Source: Allohoeflea poritis (GTDB lineage: Bacteria > Pseudomonadota > Alphaproteobacteria > Rhizobiales > Rhizobiaceae). From it: a stretch of 64,000 nt of DNA. How positions within the stretch are numbered: position 1 is the stretch's first letter; the number at the start of each line of letters is the position of its first letter. Location: positions 1-64,000 of the forward strand of contig NZ_JAPJZH010000001.1 in the NCBI RefSeq assembly GCF_027889715.1, in the 5' to 3' direction. Under the pieces are notes generated by a model. It saw only the letters and a program-made list of their open reading frames with translations. It made no database searches and was not told the DNA's origin. Both the position numbers and the translations under genes were made by a program. Below are positions 9,253-18,431 of this stretch, in pieces.

Positions 9253-10485
9253 ATGGATAATACCTCCCGTTTCAATGGTCCCTACAATCCGCTCTATTTC
9301 CTTGCGTCGCTCGGCAATGGCGGGTTGGCGGTGTCCTTCTTCATCTATCTGATGTTCATGCTGCCGCATCCGGAATCTCCGATCCCGACCTTTGCCACAC
9401 TGTCGCGGGTGTTCATGACGGGCGATCCGATGCTTGTGACGCCGGTCGCGGTGGCGCTCCTGGGTATCCTGTATTTTGCGTTCCAGCACTATCGATTGCT
9501 GTTCAGGAATATCGCTGCCTATCGCGCCTACCGGAAGACGGCTGCCTTTAGGAAGCTCATGGCCGGCAATGCTGAAGTCACGCGCATGGCGATCCCGCTG
9601 ACCCTGTCGATGGGCATCAATGTGGCCTTCATTCTCGGCGCATTGTTCGTCCCGGGCCTTTGGAGCGTTGTCGAATATCTGTTCCCCGCCGCGCTGGCGG
9701 CCTTCGGTGCCGTTGCCGTCCTGGCGCTTACCATGTTCGCGTCCTATATCGGCCGCATTCTCGTGGACGGGCGCTTCGACTGGTCCGCCAACAACAGCCT
9801 CAGCCAGCTCGTCGCCGTCTTCGCCATGTCGATGATCGGTGTGGGTTTCGCGGCACCGGCTGCCATGAGCCATGTCCAGGCAACGGTTGTCGCCGGCATG
9901 GTATTGTCGATCTTCTTCCTGACCGCTGCGGCGGTCCTGGGAACGATCATGGTGGTTCTGGGTTTCAAGGACATGCTCGAGCACGGTGTCAGCGAGGAGG
10001 GCTCTCCGTCGCTGTGGATCATCATTCCGATCATCACGGTGAGCGGCATTGCCATGGTGCGGCTGTCGCATGGGCTGCATCACGTTTTCGAGGGCGGACC
10101 GGCGGCGCCGGATATGCTGGTCAATCTTGCTATCCTGCTTTCGGTGCAGATGCTGTTCGGGCTGATCGGCCTCGTCGTGCTGCGCAGGCTGAACTATTTC
10201 GCGGATTACATTCACGGTGAAAAGATCAGCGCATCATCCTATGCCCTGATCTGCCCGGGTGTCGCGCTCATGGTGTTCGGCATGTTCTTCATTCACCCGG
10301 GTCTTGTCGGGAACGGGATCGTGGAGAAGTTTTCCGTACCTTATTTCATCCTGCTTGCGCCGCTGGTCTATGTTCAACTGATCACGATCCGGACGATGAT
10401 GCTGCTGAACCGGAAGCATCTGGGACGCGGCGGTGCCGGTCTGCGCGCGGACGCGGGCAGCGTGCGGCTCGATGCCGCCGAATGA
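9253..10485 (+). CDS. Polytopic membrane protein, possibly TsoY-type (SLAC1/TehA-like layout)
   Basis: About 410 residues with roughly ten hydrophobic segments spread over the whole length, so an inner-membrane protein. The start MDNTSRFNGPYNPLYFLASLGNGGLAVSFF and a late motif ICPGVALMVFGMFF recall the TsoY group of uncharacterised (seleno)proteins, in which a Cys or Sec stands in that late segment. I give this only as a probable match. The alternating helices are also reminiscent of the TDT/SLAC1 anion channels. The start at 9253 is chosen because GGAG lies 6 bases upstream; ATG codons at 9187 and 9241 lack a clear ribosome site. It has its own palindromic upstream region and its own terminator, so it is an independent insert between eno and ftsB. 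Function unknown. Confidence 0.7.
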   Translation: MDNTSRFNGPYNPLYFLASLGNGGLAVSFFIYLMFMLPHPESPIPTFATLSRVFMTGDPMLVTPVAVALLGILYFAFQHYRLLFRNIAAYRAYRKTAAFRKLMAGNAEVTRMAIPLTLSMGINVAFILGALFVPGLWSVVEYLFPAALAAFGAVAVLALTMFASYIGRILVDGRFDWSANNSLSQLVAVFAMSMIGVGFAAPAAMSHVQATVVAGMVLSIFFLTAAAVLGTIMVVLGFKDMLEHGVSEEGSPSLWIIIPIITVSGIAMVRLSHGLHHVFEGGPAAPDMLVNLAILLSVQMLFGLIGLVVLRRLNYFADYIHGEKISASSYALICPGVALMVFGMFFIHPGLVGNGIVEKFSVPYFILLAPLVYVQLITIRTMMLLNRKHLGRGGAGLRADAGSVRLDAAE

Positions 10486-10511
10486 TCATCAAGATGTAGA
10501 AACAATATGCG

Positions 10512-10539
10512 GGGCGCCGGCATTTCCGGCGTCCTTTTT
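10512..10539 (+). terminator. Rho-independent terminator of the membrane protein gene
   Basis: GGGCGCCGG (10512-10520) pairs with CCGGCGTCC (10526-10534) around a 5-base loop, with a single wobble pair, and is followed by TTTTT. It closes the single-gene unit before ftsB. Confidence 0.85.
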
Positions 10540-10677
10540 GCTTGAAGCCGCACTGTTTCCGATCGCGGACCGATAACACGTTATTAAACATGTTGCGCCA
10601 TAAATAGCGCCCAGTATCCGCCTTCGGCCATGTGCGGTCAGGGCGCGCGTTGTGTATCGAGTAAAGTAGCGTCCGAC

Positions 10678-10995
10678 ATGTCGACACGGCAGAAGAAGAT
10701 CAGGAACACCGGCCGGCTGGTGGTTCCACTATTTGCAATCGCATTTATCAGCTATTTCGGATTTCACTCGATCAATGGCGATCGGGGGCTTAATGCGACA
10801 CAACGGTTTGAGGTCCGCAAGGCCGAGTTGGAAGCGCGTCTTTCGGCGTTGACCGAAGAGCGTAAGTTGTTGCAACAGCGTGTTAAATTGCTGCCGTCGA
10901 GCGGCCCTGTGGTGCGTGACATGCTGGACGAGCAAGCCCGAGAGACGCTTAATCTCTCGCGGCCGAACGAGATTGTCATCTACGATTTCAATTGA
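10678..10995 (+). CDS. ftsB: Septum formation initiator FtsB/DivIC family
   Basis: A 105-residue bitopic protein: a short basic N-terminus, one transmembrane helix (about residues 13-29, LVVPLFAIAFISYFGF), then a heptad-rich periplasmic coiled coil (about 40-80) and a conserved tail with a leucine/arginine-rich RETLNLSRPNEIVIYDF. In the divisome FtsB links FtsL and FtsQ and signals to FtsW/FtsI. Its place between eno and pdhA is standard in alphaproteobacteria. The ATG at 10678 is chosen by homology in length; the ribosome site upstream is weak. Confidence 0.85.
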   Translation: MSTRQKKIRNTGRLVVPLFAIAFISYFGFHSINGDRGLNATQRFEVRKAELEARLSALTEERKLLQQRVKLLPSSGPVVRDMLDEQARETLNLSRPNEIVIYDFN

Positions 10996-11025
10996 ATTAA
11001 CTGTTATCTAGTTAATATGCATATT
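10996..11025. promoter_or_regulatory. Two adjoining AT-rich dyads in the pdh upstream region
   Basis: ATTAACT (10996-11002) is inverted as AGTTAAT (11010-11016) with a 7-base loop. Overlapping its end is the perfect 12-base palindrome AATATGCATATT (11014-11025), followed by a T-rich run. The stretch lies right after ftsB and 110 bases before the pdhA start, in the most AT-rich part of the gap. It may combine a weak ftsB terminator with regulator sites for the pdh promoter; which of these is not decidable. Confidence 0.35.
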
Positions 11026-11134
11026 TTTGTTTTATAACAATAGTTTAAGTTTCAAACAAGCTATGCATTTATGGCCTTGCTGGCTGTTCTCCAATTCCGT
11101 AAGGTGAATGCCGACGAACAAATGGGAGGACTCC

Positions 11135-12205
11135 ATGGCCCCGCGCAAAAGTGCAGCGTCAGCCGGCCGTCGCACCGGTGCATCGAAATCCGCGAAATCT
11201 AGGTCCAGCAAATCGGCCAAGCCGGCTATCGGCACGGTGATTGCGGAATTCGACAAGGAAAAGGAACTCGCGGTCTACCGTGAAATGCTTCTCATCCGCC
11301 GTTTCGAGGAAAAGGCCGGCCAGCTTTACGGCATGGGCTTTATCGGCGGCTTCTGCCATCTCTATATCGGCCAGGAGGCGGTCATCACCGGCATCCAGCA
11401 TGCCATGATTGACGGTGACCAGCTCATCACCGGTTACCGGGACCATGGACACATGCTTGCAGCCGGAATGACGGCGCGCGGCGTCATGGCCGAACTCACG
11501 GGTCGTCGCAGCGGTTATTCGCGCGGCAAGGGCGGCTCGATGCACATGTTCTCCTTTGAAAAGAATTTCTTTGGCGGCCATGGCATCGTCGGCGCGCAGG
11601 TGCCGCTCGGCACCGGTCTCGCCTTCGCCAACCGTTACAAGGACAACGGCAATGTCAGCATCGCGTTCTATGGCGACGGCGCTTCCAACCAGGGTCAGGT
11701 CTATGAGAGCTTCAACATGGCCGAGCTTTGGGAACTGCCGGTCGTCTATGTCGTCGAGAACAACCGCTACGCCATGGGCACGGCCGTATCGCGCGCATCG
11801 GCGCAGACTGATTTCTCGCAGCGCGGCGTTTCCTTCAACATCCCCGGTTATCAAGTGGACGGAATGGACGTGCGGGCTGTTTACGCGGCAGCGGAAGCGG
11901 CGCTTGAATTCGCCCGTTCGGGGAACGGCCCGATCATTCTGGAAATGCTGACCTACCGCTATCGCGGTCACTCCATGTCGGATCCCGCCAAGTACCGCAG
12001 CAAGGACGAAGTGCAGAAGATGCGCTCCGAGCACGACCCGATCGAACAGGTCAAGGTGCGCCTGCTCGAGAAGGGCTGGGCAACGGAAGACGAGTTGAAG
12101 GCGATCGACAAGAGCGTGCGCGATGTCGTTGCCGACAGCGCGGAATTTGCGCAGACGGATCCCGAACCCGATCCGTCGGAACTGTACACGGATATTCTGG
12201 CGTAG
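11135..12205 (+). CDS. pdhA: Pyruvate dehydrogenase E1 component, alpha subunit
   Basis: About 356 residues. After a basic, Ser/Ala/Lys-rich N-terminal tail (about 30 residues) comes the E1-alpha fold with the TPP/Mg motif GDGASNQGQVYESFNMAELW (about 190-209) and ENNRYAMGT. YRYRGHSMSDPAKYR (about 280) is the phosphorylation-loop region of E1-alpha. Together with PdhB it decarboxylates pyruvate and reductively acetylates the E2 lipoyl group. The ATG at 11135 has GGGAGGA 5 bases upstream and is preferred over the ATG at 11108. First gene of the pdhA-pdhB-pdhC run, 15 bases before pdhB. Confidence 0.95.
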   Translation: MAPRKSAASAGRRTGASKSAKSRSSKSAKPAIGTVIAEFDKEKELAVYREMLLIRRFEEKAGQLYGMGFIGGFCHLYIGQEAVITGIQHAMIDGDQLITGYRDHGHMLAAGMTARGVMAELTGRRSGYSRGKGGSMHMFSFEKNFFGGHGIVGAQVPLGTGLAFANRYKDNGNVSIAFYGDGASNQGQVYESFNMAELWELPVVYVVENNRYAMGTAVSRASAQTDFSQRGVSFNIPGYQVDGMDVRAVYAAAEAALEFARSGNGPIILEMLTYRYRGHSMSDPAKYRSKDEVQKMRSEHDPIEQVKVRLLEKGWATEDELKAIDKSVRDVVADSAEFAQTDPEPDPSELYTDILA

Positions 12206-12220
12206 CCGGGGGGAGACGAA

Positions 12221-13600
12221 ATGCCGATTGATATTCTTATGCCAGCGCTCTCACCGACCATGGAAGAGGGCACGCTTGCCAAATGGCTCAAAAATGAGGG
12301 CGACAGCGTTGCTTCGGGCGATGTGATTGCCGAGATCGAAACCGACAAGGCGACGATGGAGGTCGAGGCTGTCGATGAAGGCACGATCGGCAAGATCGTC
12401 GTGCCGGAGGGCAGTGAAGGCGTCAAGGTCAATGCCGTGATCGCCGTGCTGCTCGGTGACGGAGAGAGCGCTTCGGACATCGGAACCGAGAAGCCCGCTG
12501 CGACGCCTGCGCCCGCTGCGGCTGAAGCACCGGCGCCCGTCGCAGCGGAACCGGTCGCCGCCGCACCCGCTGCCGCCGAAGTGCCGTCCGATCCGGATAT
12601 CCCGGCAGGAACCGAAATGGTTCCGACAACCGTGCGCGAAGCGCTGCGCGATGCGATGGCCGAGGAAATGCGCGCCGACGACGACGTTTTCGTCATGGGT
12701 GAGGAGGTCGCCGAATATCAGGGCGCCTACAAGGTCACGCAAGGCCTGCTCGACGAGTTCGGCGCACGCCGCGTGGTCGATACGCCGATCACCGAGCACG
12801 GCTTCGCCGGTGTCGGTGTCGGTGCCGCCATGGCTGGCCTCAAGCCCATCGTCGAATTCATGACTTTCAACTTCGCCATGCAGGCGATGGACCAGATCAT
12901 CAACTCGGCAGCCAAGACGCGCTACATGTCCGGTGGTCAGATGCACGCGCCCGTGGTCTTCCGCGGCCCCAATGGCGCTGCCGCACGCGTTGCCGCACAG
13001 CACTCGCAGTGCTACGCCTCATGGTACAGCCACGTGCCGGGCCTCAAGGTGATCATGCCTTACACGGCGGCCGATGCCAAAGGCCTGCTCAAAGCGGCGA
13101 TACGCGATCCCAACCCGATCATCTTCCTGGAAAACGAGATCCTCTACGGCCACACATTCGATGTGCCGAAACTTGACGATTTCGTGCTGCCGATCGGCAA
13201 GGCGCGTATCCACCGTGCCGGCAATGATGTAACCATCGTCTCCTTCGGCATCGGCATGACCTATGCGGAACAGGCCGCGGATGAGCTGTCCGGTATGGGT
13301 ATCGAAGCTGAAGTCATCGACCTGCGTACCATTCGTCCGATGGACCTGCCGACGGTGATCGAGTCGGTGAGGAAAACCGGCCGCCTTGTGACTGTCGAGG
13401 AGGGCTTCCCGCAAAGCTCCGTCGGAACGGAAATCGCGACGCGCGTCATGCAGCAGGCTTTCGACTATCTCGATGCGCCCATCCTGACCGTCGCGGGCAA
13501 GGATGTTCCGATGCCCTATGCGGCCAATCTGGAAAAACTGGCGCTGCCGAATGTCGCCGAAGTGGTCGATGCGGTCAAAGCCGTCACCTACACGGCCTGA
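12221..13600 (+). CDS. pdhB: Pyruvate dehydrogenase E1 component, beta subunit with N-terminal lipoyl domain
   Basis: A 459-residue protein, longer than the usual 325-residue E1-beta because it begins with a lipoyl domain (residues 1-80; the lipoylated Lys is in [11 protein letters not shown], about residue 43) and an Ala/Pro/Glu-rich linker (about 88-128). The E1-beta body follows ([34 protein letters not shown]). This domain fusion is known for rhizobial and related alphaproteobacterial PdhB. The lipoyl domain is nearly the same as that of PdhC next door, so it arose by duplication. The extra lipoyl group could add swinging arms to the complex. A GGGGGGAGACGAA stretch supplies the ribosome site. 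Confidence 0.97.
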   Translation: MPIDILMPALSPTMEEGTLAKWLKNEGDSVASGDVIAEIETDKATMEVEAVDEGTIGKIVVPEGSEGVKVNAVIAVLLGDGESASDIGTEKPAATPAPAAAEAPAPVAAEPVAAAPAAAEVPSDPDIPAGTEMVPTTVREALRDAMAEEMRADDDVFVMGEEVAEYQGAYKVTQGLLDEFGARRVVDTPITEHGFAGVGVGAAMAGLKPIVEFMTFNFAMQAMDQIINSAAKTRYMSGGQMHAPVVFRGPNGAAARVAAQHSQCYASWYSHVPGLKVIMPYTAADAKGLLKAAIRDPNPIIFLENEILYGHTFDVPKLDDFVLPIGKARIHRAGNDVTIVSFGIGMTYAEQAADELSGMGIEAEVIDLRTIRPMDLPTVIESVRKTGRLVTVEEGFPQSSVGTEIATRVMQQAFDYLDAPILTVAGKDVPMPYAANLEKLALPNVAEVVDAVKAVTYTA

Positions 13601-13614
13601 GGGGAGGCGTTACA

Positions 13615-14955
13615 ATGCCGATCAATATAACAATGCCAGCGCTTTCCCCGACGATGGAGGAAGGCAATCTCGCAAAATGGCTCGTCAAGGAAGGCGACAG
13701 CGTTTCCTCCGGCGATGTGATCGCCGAGATCGAAACGGACAAGGCGACGATGGAGGTCGAGGCCGTCGATGAGGGTGTCGTCGCAAAGATCCTGGTTCCC
13801 GAAGGCACGGAAGGCGTGAAGGTCAATGCGCCGATCGCCGTCCTGGCAGAGGAAGGCGAGGATGTTTCGGCGGCGGCAAGCGCTGCGCCCGCAGCCGCTG
13901 AGCCTGCTTCCGCACCGGCGGCGGAACCGGCCGCCTCGGAGACGCCGAAACCCGATGGAGCCGCGCCTGCAGCGGCAGTGGCAGCATCCGCGCCGGCCGC
14001 TCCAGCACCGGCAGCACCGCAGTCCGGTGCGAACCGTGTCTTCTCTTCGCCGCTTGCACGCCGTATCGCGAAGGATGCCGGTATCGATATCGCCGCCGTG
14101 ACGGGCACCGGCCCGCACGGCAGGGTGATCCGCCGGGACGTCGATGCGGCCATCGCCGGCGGTGTCGGCAAGGCCGCGCCCGCATCGGCGCCTGCTACGG
14201 CACCGGCTGCGACCGCACCGTCAGACGAGCAGACACTGAAGCTGTTCGAGGAGGGGTCATACGAGTTGATCCCGCATGACAATATGCGCAAGACGATTGC
14301 GAAGCGTCTGGTGGAATCGAAGCAGACCGTTCCGCATTTCTACCTCACCATCGAATGTAAGCTTGACGGGTTGCTGGCCCTGCGCAAACAGCTCAACGAC
14401 TCGGCGCCGGTGCACGACGACAAGCCGGCCTTCAAGCTTTCGGTGAATGATTTCATCATCAAGGCAATGGCCCTGGCATTGCGCGATGTGCCGGAAGCCA
14501 ATTCGTCCTGGACCGAGAGCAACATGGTGCGCCACAAGCATTCCGATGTCGGTGTTGCCGTTTCGATCCCGGGCGGCCTCATCACGCCGATCGTGCGCGA
14601 GGCGGAAAACAAGCCGCTTTCCGTTATCTCCAACGAGATGAAGGACCTGGCGAAGCGGGCACGCGAACGCAAGCTCATGCCGCAGGAATACCAGGGCGGC
14701 ACAACGGCTGTTTCCAATCTCGGAATGTTCGGCATCAAGGAATTCTCCGCTGTCATCAACCCGCCGCATGCGACGATCCTTGCGGTCGGCGCGGGCGAAC
14801 AACGCCCGGTTGTCAAGGACGGGGAACTGGCGGTGGCGACGGTGATGTCCGTTACCCTGTCCACGGACCACCGTGCCGTCGACGGTGCGCTGGGCGCCGA
14901 GCTGCTGGCAGCGTTCAAGGGATATGTAGAAAATCCCTTCTCGATGCTGGTATAG
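13615..14955 (+). CDS. pdhC: Dihydrolipoamide acetyltransferase, E2 of the PDH complex
   Basis: 446 residues in the order lipoyl domain (1-80, lipoyl Lys in [11 protein letters not shown]), Ala/Pro linker, peripheral-subunit-binding domain (about 143-178, [33 protein letters not shown]), a second linker, and the catalytic acetyltransferase core (about 218-446) with the active-site motif DHRAVDG near residue 421. It transfers the acetyl group to CoA and forms the core of the complex. It starts 14 bases after pdhB with GAGGGGAGG as ribosome site. One lipoyl domain here plus one on PdhB gives two per E1-E2 unit. Confidence 0.97.
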   Translation: MPINITMPALSPTMEEGNLAKWLVKEGDSVSSGDVIAEIETDKATMEVEAVDEGVVAKILVPEGTEGVKVNAPIAVLAEEGEDVSAAASAAPAAAEPASAPAAEPAASETPKPDGAAPAAAVAASAPAAPAPAAPQSGANRVFSSPLARRIAKDAGIDIAAVTGTGPHGRVIRRDVDAAIAGGVGKAAPASAPATAPAATAPSDEQTLKLFEEGSYELIPHDNMRKTIAKRLVESKQTVPHFYLTIECKLDGLLALRKQLNDSAPVHDDKPAFKLSVNDFIIKAMALALRDVPEANSSWTESNMVRHKHSDVGVAVSIPGGLITPIVREAENKPLSVISNEMKDLAKRARERKLMPQEYQGGTTAVSNLGMFGIKEFSAVINPPHATILAVGAGEQRPVVKDGELAVATVMSVTLSTDHRAVDGALGAELLAAFKGYVENPFSMLV

Positions 14956-14992
14956 CTGTTGCATTTCATCCAACTGAGGAGAGGATACGGCA

Positions 14993-15556
14993 ATGGCGGA
15001 CCCGATTGACAAAAAAGACATCGAAGAGGCTGTGGAGAAACTGAAAGCAGCCTGGGGATGGCTGATCGCGATCGGCATCATCTCGATCATCGGCGGTTTC
15101 TTCTGCTTTGCAAATCCGTTCGCTGCAACTTTGACGGTCGATTACCTGGCCGGATTCATGTTCATCTTCGTCGGCGTCGCACAGATCATGCAGGCGTTTT
15201 CGACACGTGGCTCCGGCGGCTTCATGTGGGCTCTCGGGATGGGTATTCTGAGCCTGCTTGTCGGAGCGGTACTCGTCGGTAATCCGATTGCGGGAGCGGT
15301 ATCGCTGACGATCGTCGTCGGTGTGCTTCTGTTCTTCCTGGGCGGGGCCAAGATCGCCTATTCCATGTCGATGCGTCCGGCCGCGGGATGGGGATGGGTG
15401 GCGCTTTCCGGCGCACTTTCCATCATTCTCGGCGTCATTATCTTTTCGAATTTTCCATGGGCGGCCGCATCCGTGCTGGGCCTCTTCCTGGGTGTCGAAC
15501 TGACCTTTAATGGCGTTGCCCTCCTGCTAACGGGCTTTGCGCTGCGGAAGGCCTGA
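14993..15556 (+). CDS. HdeD-family (DUF308) membrane protein
   Basis: 187 residues with about six transmembrane helices in two similar halves, full of small and aromatic residues (GWLIAIGIISIIGGFFCFANPFAATLTVDYLAGFMFIFVG). This matches the HdeD/DUF308 family, in E. coli linked to acid resistance. It lies inside the pdh cluster between pdhC and the E3 gene, 37 bases after pdhC with a GAGGAGAGGA ribosome site, so it is probably co-transcribed. Why a DUF308 protein belongs there is not known. Confidence 0.85.
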   Translation: MADPIDKKDIEEAVEKLKAAWGWLIAIGIISIIGGFFCFANPFAATLTVDYLAGFMFIFVGVAQIMQAFSTRGSGGFMWALGMGILSLLVGAVLVGNPIAGAVSLTIVVGVLLFFLGGAKIAYSMSMRPAAGWGWVALSGALSIILGVIIFSNFPWAAASVLGLFLGVELTFNGVALLLTGFALRKA

Positions 15557-15592
15557 TGCGACGCCGCCGGGCGCGGCGGCGAACAAAATCGT

Positions 15593-15612
15593 GCGGCCCG
15601 ACAACGGGCCGC
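15593..15612. promoter_or_regulatory. GC-rich hairpin between the HdeD-like gene and lpdA
   Basis: GCGGCCCG (15593-15600) and CGGGCCGC (15605-15612) form an 8 bp perfect stem with an ACAA loop. Just before it CGCCGCC (15562-15568) pairs with GGCGGCG (15575-15581). Neither is followed by a T-run. They more likely stabilise or process the pdh mRNA, or act as a partial attenuator, than terminate it. Confidence 0.45.
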
Positions 15613-15695
15613 GTCACTGAAGACCGGCAGCTTGAGCGAAGACCGGTGGAAAGACCGGCATGGCATGGCCATGCCCTGAAATCAGGAGACGAATC

Positions 15696-17159
15696 GTGTC
15701 CAATACATATGATGTCATCATCATCGGATCCGGTCCGGGCGGCTATGTGACGGCCGTCCGCTCGGCGCAGCTTGGCTTCAAGACGGCGATCGTCGAACGC
15801 GAGCATCTCGGCGGCATCTGCCTGAACTGGGGCTGCATCCCGACCAAGGCGCTGCTGCGCTCCGCGGAAATCCTGCATTTCTCCGAACACGCCGACAGCT
15901 ACGGCCTGAAGCTGGAAGGCAAGGTCACGGCCGATATTCAGGCCGTCGTCCAGCGTTCGCGCGGTGTCTCTGCGCGGCTCAACGGCGGCGTCGGATTTCT
16001 GATGAAGAAGAACAAGGTCGACGTCATCTGGGGTGAGGCGAAACTGACCAAGGCCGCCAAAGGCGGCGCTCCTGCCGAGATTGTTGTCGGCAAGCCCTCC
16101 AAGAAGCCGATGGAGCCGCAGCATCCCGCGCCCAAGAAAACGCTGGGTGAGGGCACCTATCAGGCAAAGCACGTCATTGTCGCCACCGGAGCGCGACCGC
16201 GCCTGCTGCCTGGCATAGAGCCGGACGGCAAGCTGATCTGGACCTATTTCGAGGCGATGGTGCCGCAGGAGCAACCGAAATCCATGGTGGTCATGGGATC
16301 GGGCGCGATCGGCATCGAGTTTGCCAGCTTTTACAATGCGCTCGGCGTCGACGTGACGGTTGTCGAGCTGATGCCGAACATCATGCCGGTCGAAGATGCG
16401 GAGATATCCGGCCTTGCACGCAAGCAACTGGAAAAGGCCGGGCTGAAAATCATCACCGAGGCGAAGGTGACGAAGGTCGACAAGGCGGCCAGCAGCATCA
16501 CCGCCCATGTCGAGACGAAGGACGGCAAGACCCAGGCGATCACGGCCGACAGGCTGATCTCGGCGGTCGGCGTTCAGGGCAATATCGAAAATCTCGGTCT
16601 CGAGGCACTTGGCGTCAAGACCGATCGCGGCTGCGTTGTCATCGACGGATACGGCAAGACGAATGTCGAGGGCATCTATGCGATCGGCGATGTGGCGGGT
16701 CCGCCCATGCTGGCACACAAGGCAGAACATGAAGGTGTGATCTGCATTGAGAAAATCGCCGGTGTGCCGGGTGTCCACCCGACCGACAAGAACATGATCC
16801 CCGGCTGCACCTATTGCGACCCGCAGGTGGCGAGCGTCGGCCTGACGGAAGCGGCCGCGAAAGAGGCTGGATACGATATCCGCGTCGGCCGGTTCCAGTT
16901 CGGCGCCAACGGCAAGGCCATTGCCCTGGGCGAGGACCAGGGCCTCATCAAGACCATATTCGACAAGAAGACCGGACAGCTTCTCGGCGCGCATATGGTG
17001 GGGGCCGAGGTGACGGAACTCATTCAGGGATTTGTCGTCGCGATGAACCTTGAGACGACCGAAGAAGAGCTCATGCATACAATTTTCCCGCATCCGACCC
17101 TATCTGAGATGATGAAGGAAAGTGTGCTTGACGCTTATGGTCGTGCATTGAATGCTTAG
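15696..17159 (+). CDS. lpdA: Dihydrolipoyl dehydrogenase (E3) of the PDH complex
   Basis: About 487 residues. FAD-binding GSGPGGYVTAVRSAQLG at the N-terminus, the redox-active disulfide GICLNWGCIPTKALL (about residues 45-59), the NAD-binding GSGAIGIEFASFY, and the C-terminal HPTLSEMMKES with the catalytic His-Glu region. It reoxidises dihydrolipoamide and reduces NAD. An insertion at about residues 114-157, Lys/Pro-rich (GKPSKKPMEPQHPAPKKT), is absent from the second E3 in this window but known from pdh-linked LpdA of related bacteria. The start is a GTG with AGGAGA 7 bases upstream. Last enzyme of the pdh cluster. Confidence 0.95.
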   Translation: MSNTYDVIIIGSGPGGYVTAVRSAQLGFKTAIVEREHLGGICLNWGCIPTKALLRSAEILHFSEHADSYGLKLEGKVTADIQAVVQRSRGVSARLNGGVGFLMKKNKVDVIWGEAKLTKAAKGGAPAEIVVGKPSKKPMEPQHPAPKKTLGEGTYQAKHVIVATGARPRLLPGIEPDGKLIWTYFEAMVPQEQPKSMVVMGSGAIGIEFASFYNALGVDVTVVELMPNIMPVEDAEISGLARKQLEKAGLKIITEAKVTKVDKAASSITAHVETKDGKTQAITADRLISAVGVQGNIENLGLEALGVKTDRGCVVIDGYGKTNVEGIYAIGDVAGPPMLAHKAEHEGVICIEKIAGVPGVHPTDKNMIPGCTYCDPQVASVGLTEAAAKEAGYDIRVGRFQFGANGKAIALGEDQGLIKTIFDKKTGQLLGAHMVGAEVTELIQGFVVAMNLETTEEELMHTIFPHPTLSEMMKESVLDAYGRALNA

Positions 17160-17186
17160 GGCGGCATTCAAAACAGGAGAGCGAAT

Positions 17187-17426
17187 ATGGGTTGGTTGGC
17201 ATTTCTTCTGATCGGTCTGATTGCCGGTTTCATCGCCGAGAAGGTCATGAACCGGAATCACGGGCTGATCAAGAACCTGATCGTTGGCGTTATCGGCGCC
17301 GTGGTCGGCGGCTATCTGGCGCCGATGGTTGGCATTTCATATGGCGGTTTCGTCGGAACGCTGATCGTCGCGACAATCGGTGCCATTATCGTGCTATGGC
17401 TGTTCGCGCTGCTGGCTGGCCGTTGA
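17187..17426 (+). CDS. GlsB/YeaQ/YmgE-family small membrane protein
   Basis: A 79-residue protein with three hydrophobic helices rich in glycine ([54 protein letters not shown]). This is the layout of the transglycosylase-associated/GlsB stress-response family, whose molecular function is unsettled. It has a GGAGAG ribosome site and stands 27 bases after lpdA and 22 bases before lipA, so it is probably part of the same transcript. Confidence 0.85.
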   Translation: MGWLAFLLIGLIAGFIAEKVMNRNHGLIKNLIVGVIGAVVGGYLAPMVGISYGGFVGTLIVATIGAIIVLWLFALLAGR

Positions 17427-17448
17427 CCGGAGCTTAGGGAACCTTCTG

Positions 17449-18414
17449 ATGGTTACTGTTGTCGATACGGTTTCACGCCCCGCGCGCGTTCGCCACCCGG
17501 AGAAGGCTCACAGGCCGGACAACGAGGTTGCGCGCAAACCCGACTGGATCCGGGTCAAGGCGCCGACATCCAAGGGTTACCTGGAAACACGCGACATCGT
17601 GAAATCCAACAATCTGGTGACCGTTTGCGAAGAGGCAGGGTGCCCCAATATCGGCAGCTGCTGGCAGCAGAAGCACGCCAGCTTCATGATCATGGGCGAA
17701 ATCTGCACCCGCGCCTGCGCGTTCTGCAACGTGTCCACAGGTCGCCCCACAGCGCTCGATCCGAATGAGCCGGAGAACGTCGCAAAGGCGGTTTTCCAGA
17801 TGGGCCTGAAACATGTGGTGGTCACATCGGTCGACCGCGACGATCTGGCCGACGGCGGTGCGCAGCACTTCGTCGAGACAATCCGTGCGATCCGCGAGGC
17901 ATCTGCGGAGACGACCATCGAAATCCTGACGCCGGATTTCCTTCGCAAGGAGGGCGCGTTGGAGACGGTGGTATCGGCGCGCCCGGATGTGTTCAACCAC
18001 AATCTGGAAACCGTACCGTCCAATTATCTGACGGTGCGGCCCGGCGCACGTTATTTCCACTCGATCCGGCTGCTGCAGCGGGTCAAGGAACTGGATTCCG
18101 ACATGTTCACCAAATCGGGGATCATGGTGGGGCTCGGCGAGGAGCGCAACGAAGTGCTGCAGCTGATGGATGACCTGCGGGTGGCCGATGTCGATTTCCT
18201 GACGATCGGCCAGTATCTGCAGCCGACACGCAAGCACCACAAGGTCATGAAATTCGTGACGCCGGAAGAGTTCAAATCCTACGAGACGATCGCATACTCG
18301 AAGGGCTTCCTCATGGTTTCGGCGAGTCCGCTGACACGCTCGTCCCACCATGCCGGCGACGATTTTGCCAAGCTTCAGGCAGCGCGTGCGGAGCGCCGCG
18401 GCCTTTCGATCTAG
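17449..18414 (+). CDS. lipA: Lipoyl synthase
   Basis: A 321-residue radical-SAM enzyme that inserts two sulfurs into octanoyl groups on lipoyl domains. Both iron-sulfur motifs are present: the auxiliary cluster [12 protein letters not shown] (about residues 60-71) and the radical-SAM CTRACAFCN (about 86-94). The C-terminal [13 protein letters not shown] holds the conserved RSSxxA serine ligand. The ATG at 17449 is used because the upstream in-frame extension lies inside the GlsB-like gene. Its place behind pdhABC-lpdA puts cofactor synthesis next to the enzymes that need it, and three lipoyl-domain proteins are encoded within 10 kb. Confidence 0.97.
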   Translation: MVTVVDTVSRPARVRHPEKAHRPDNEVARKPDWIRVKAPTSKGYLETRDIVKSNNLVTVCEEAGCPNIGSCWQQKHASFMIMGEICTRACAFCNVSTGRPTALDPNEPENVAKAVFQMGLKHVVVTSVDRDDLADGGAQHFVETIRAIREASAETTIEILTPDFLRKEGALETVVSARPDVFNHNLETVPSNYLTVRPGARYFHSIRLLQRVKELDSDMFTKSGIMVGLGEERNEVLQLMDDLRVADVDFLTIGQYLQPTRKHHKVMKFVTPEEFKSYETIAYSKGFLMVSASPLTRSSHHAGDDFAKLQAARAERRGLSI

Positions 18415-18431
18415 AGCCGACGCGCCGCGGC

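Noticed and set aside
12251-13003. Long minus-strand frame opposite pdhB (and similar frames opposite ntrB, ntrC, lpdV and korA)
   Set aside because: Antisense frames of genes with strong GC third-position bias; the sense products are certain enzymes.
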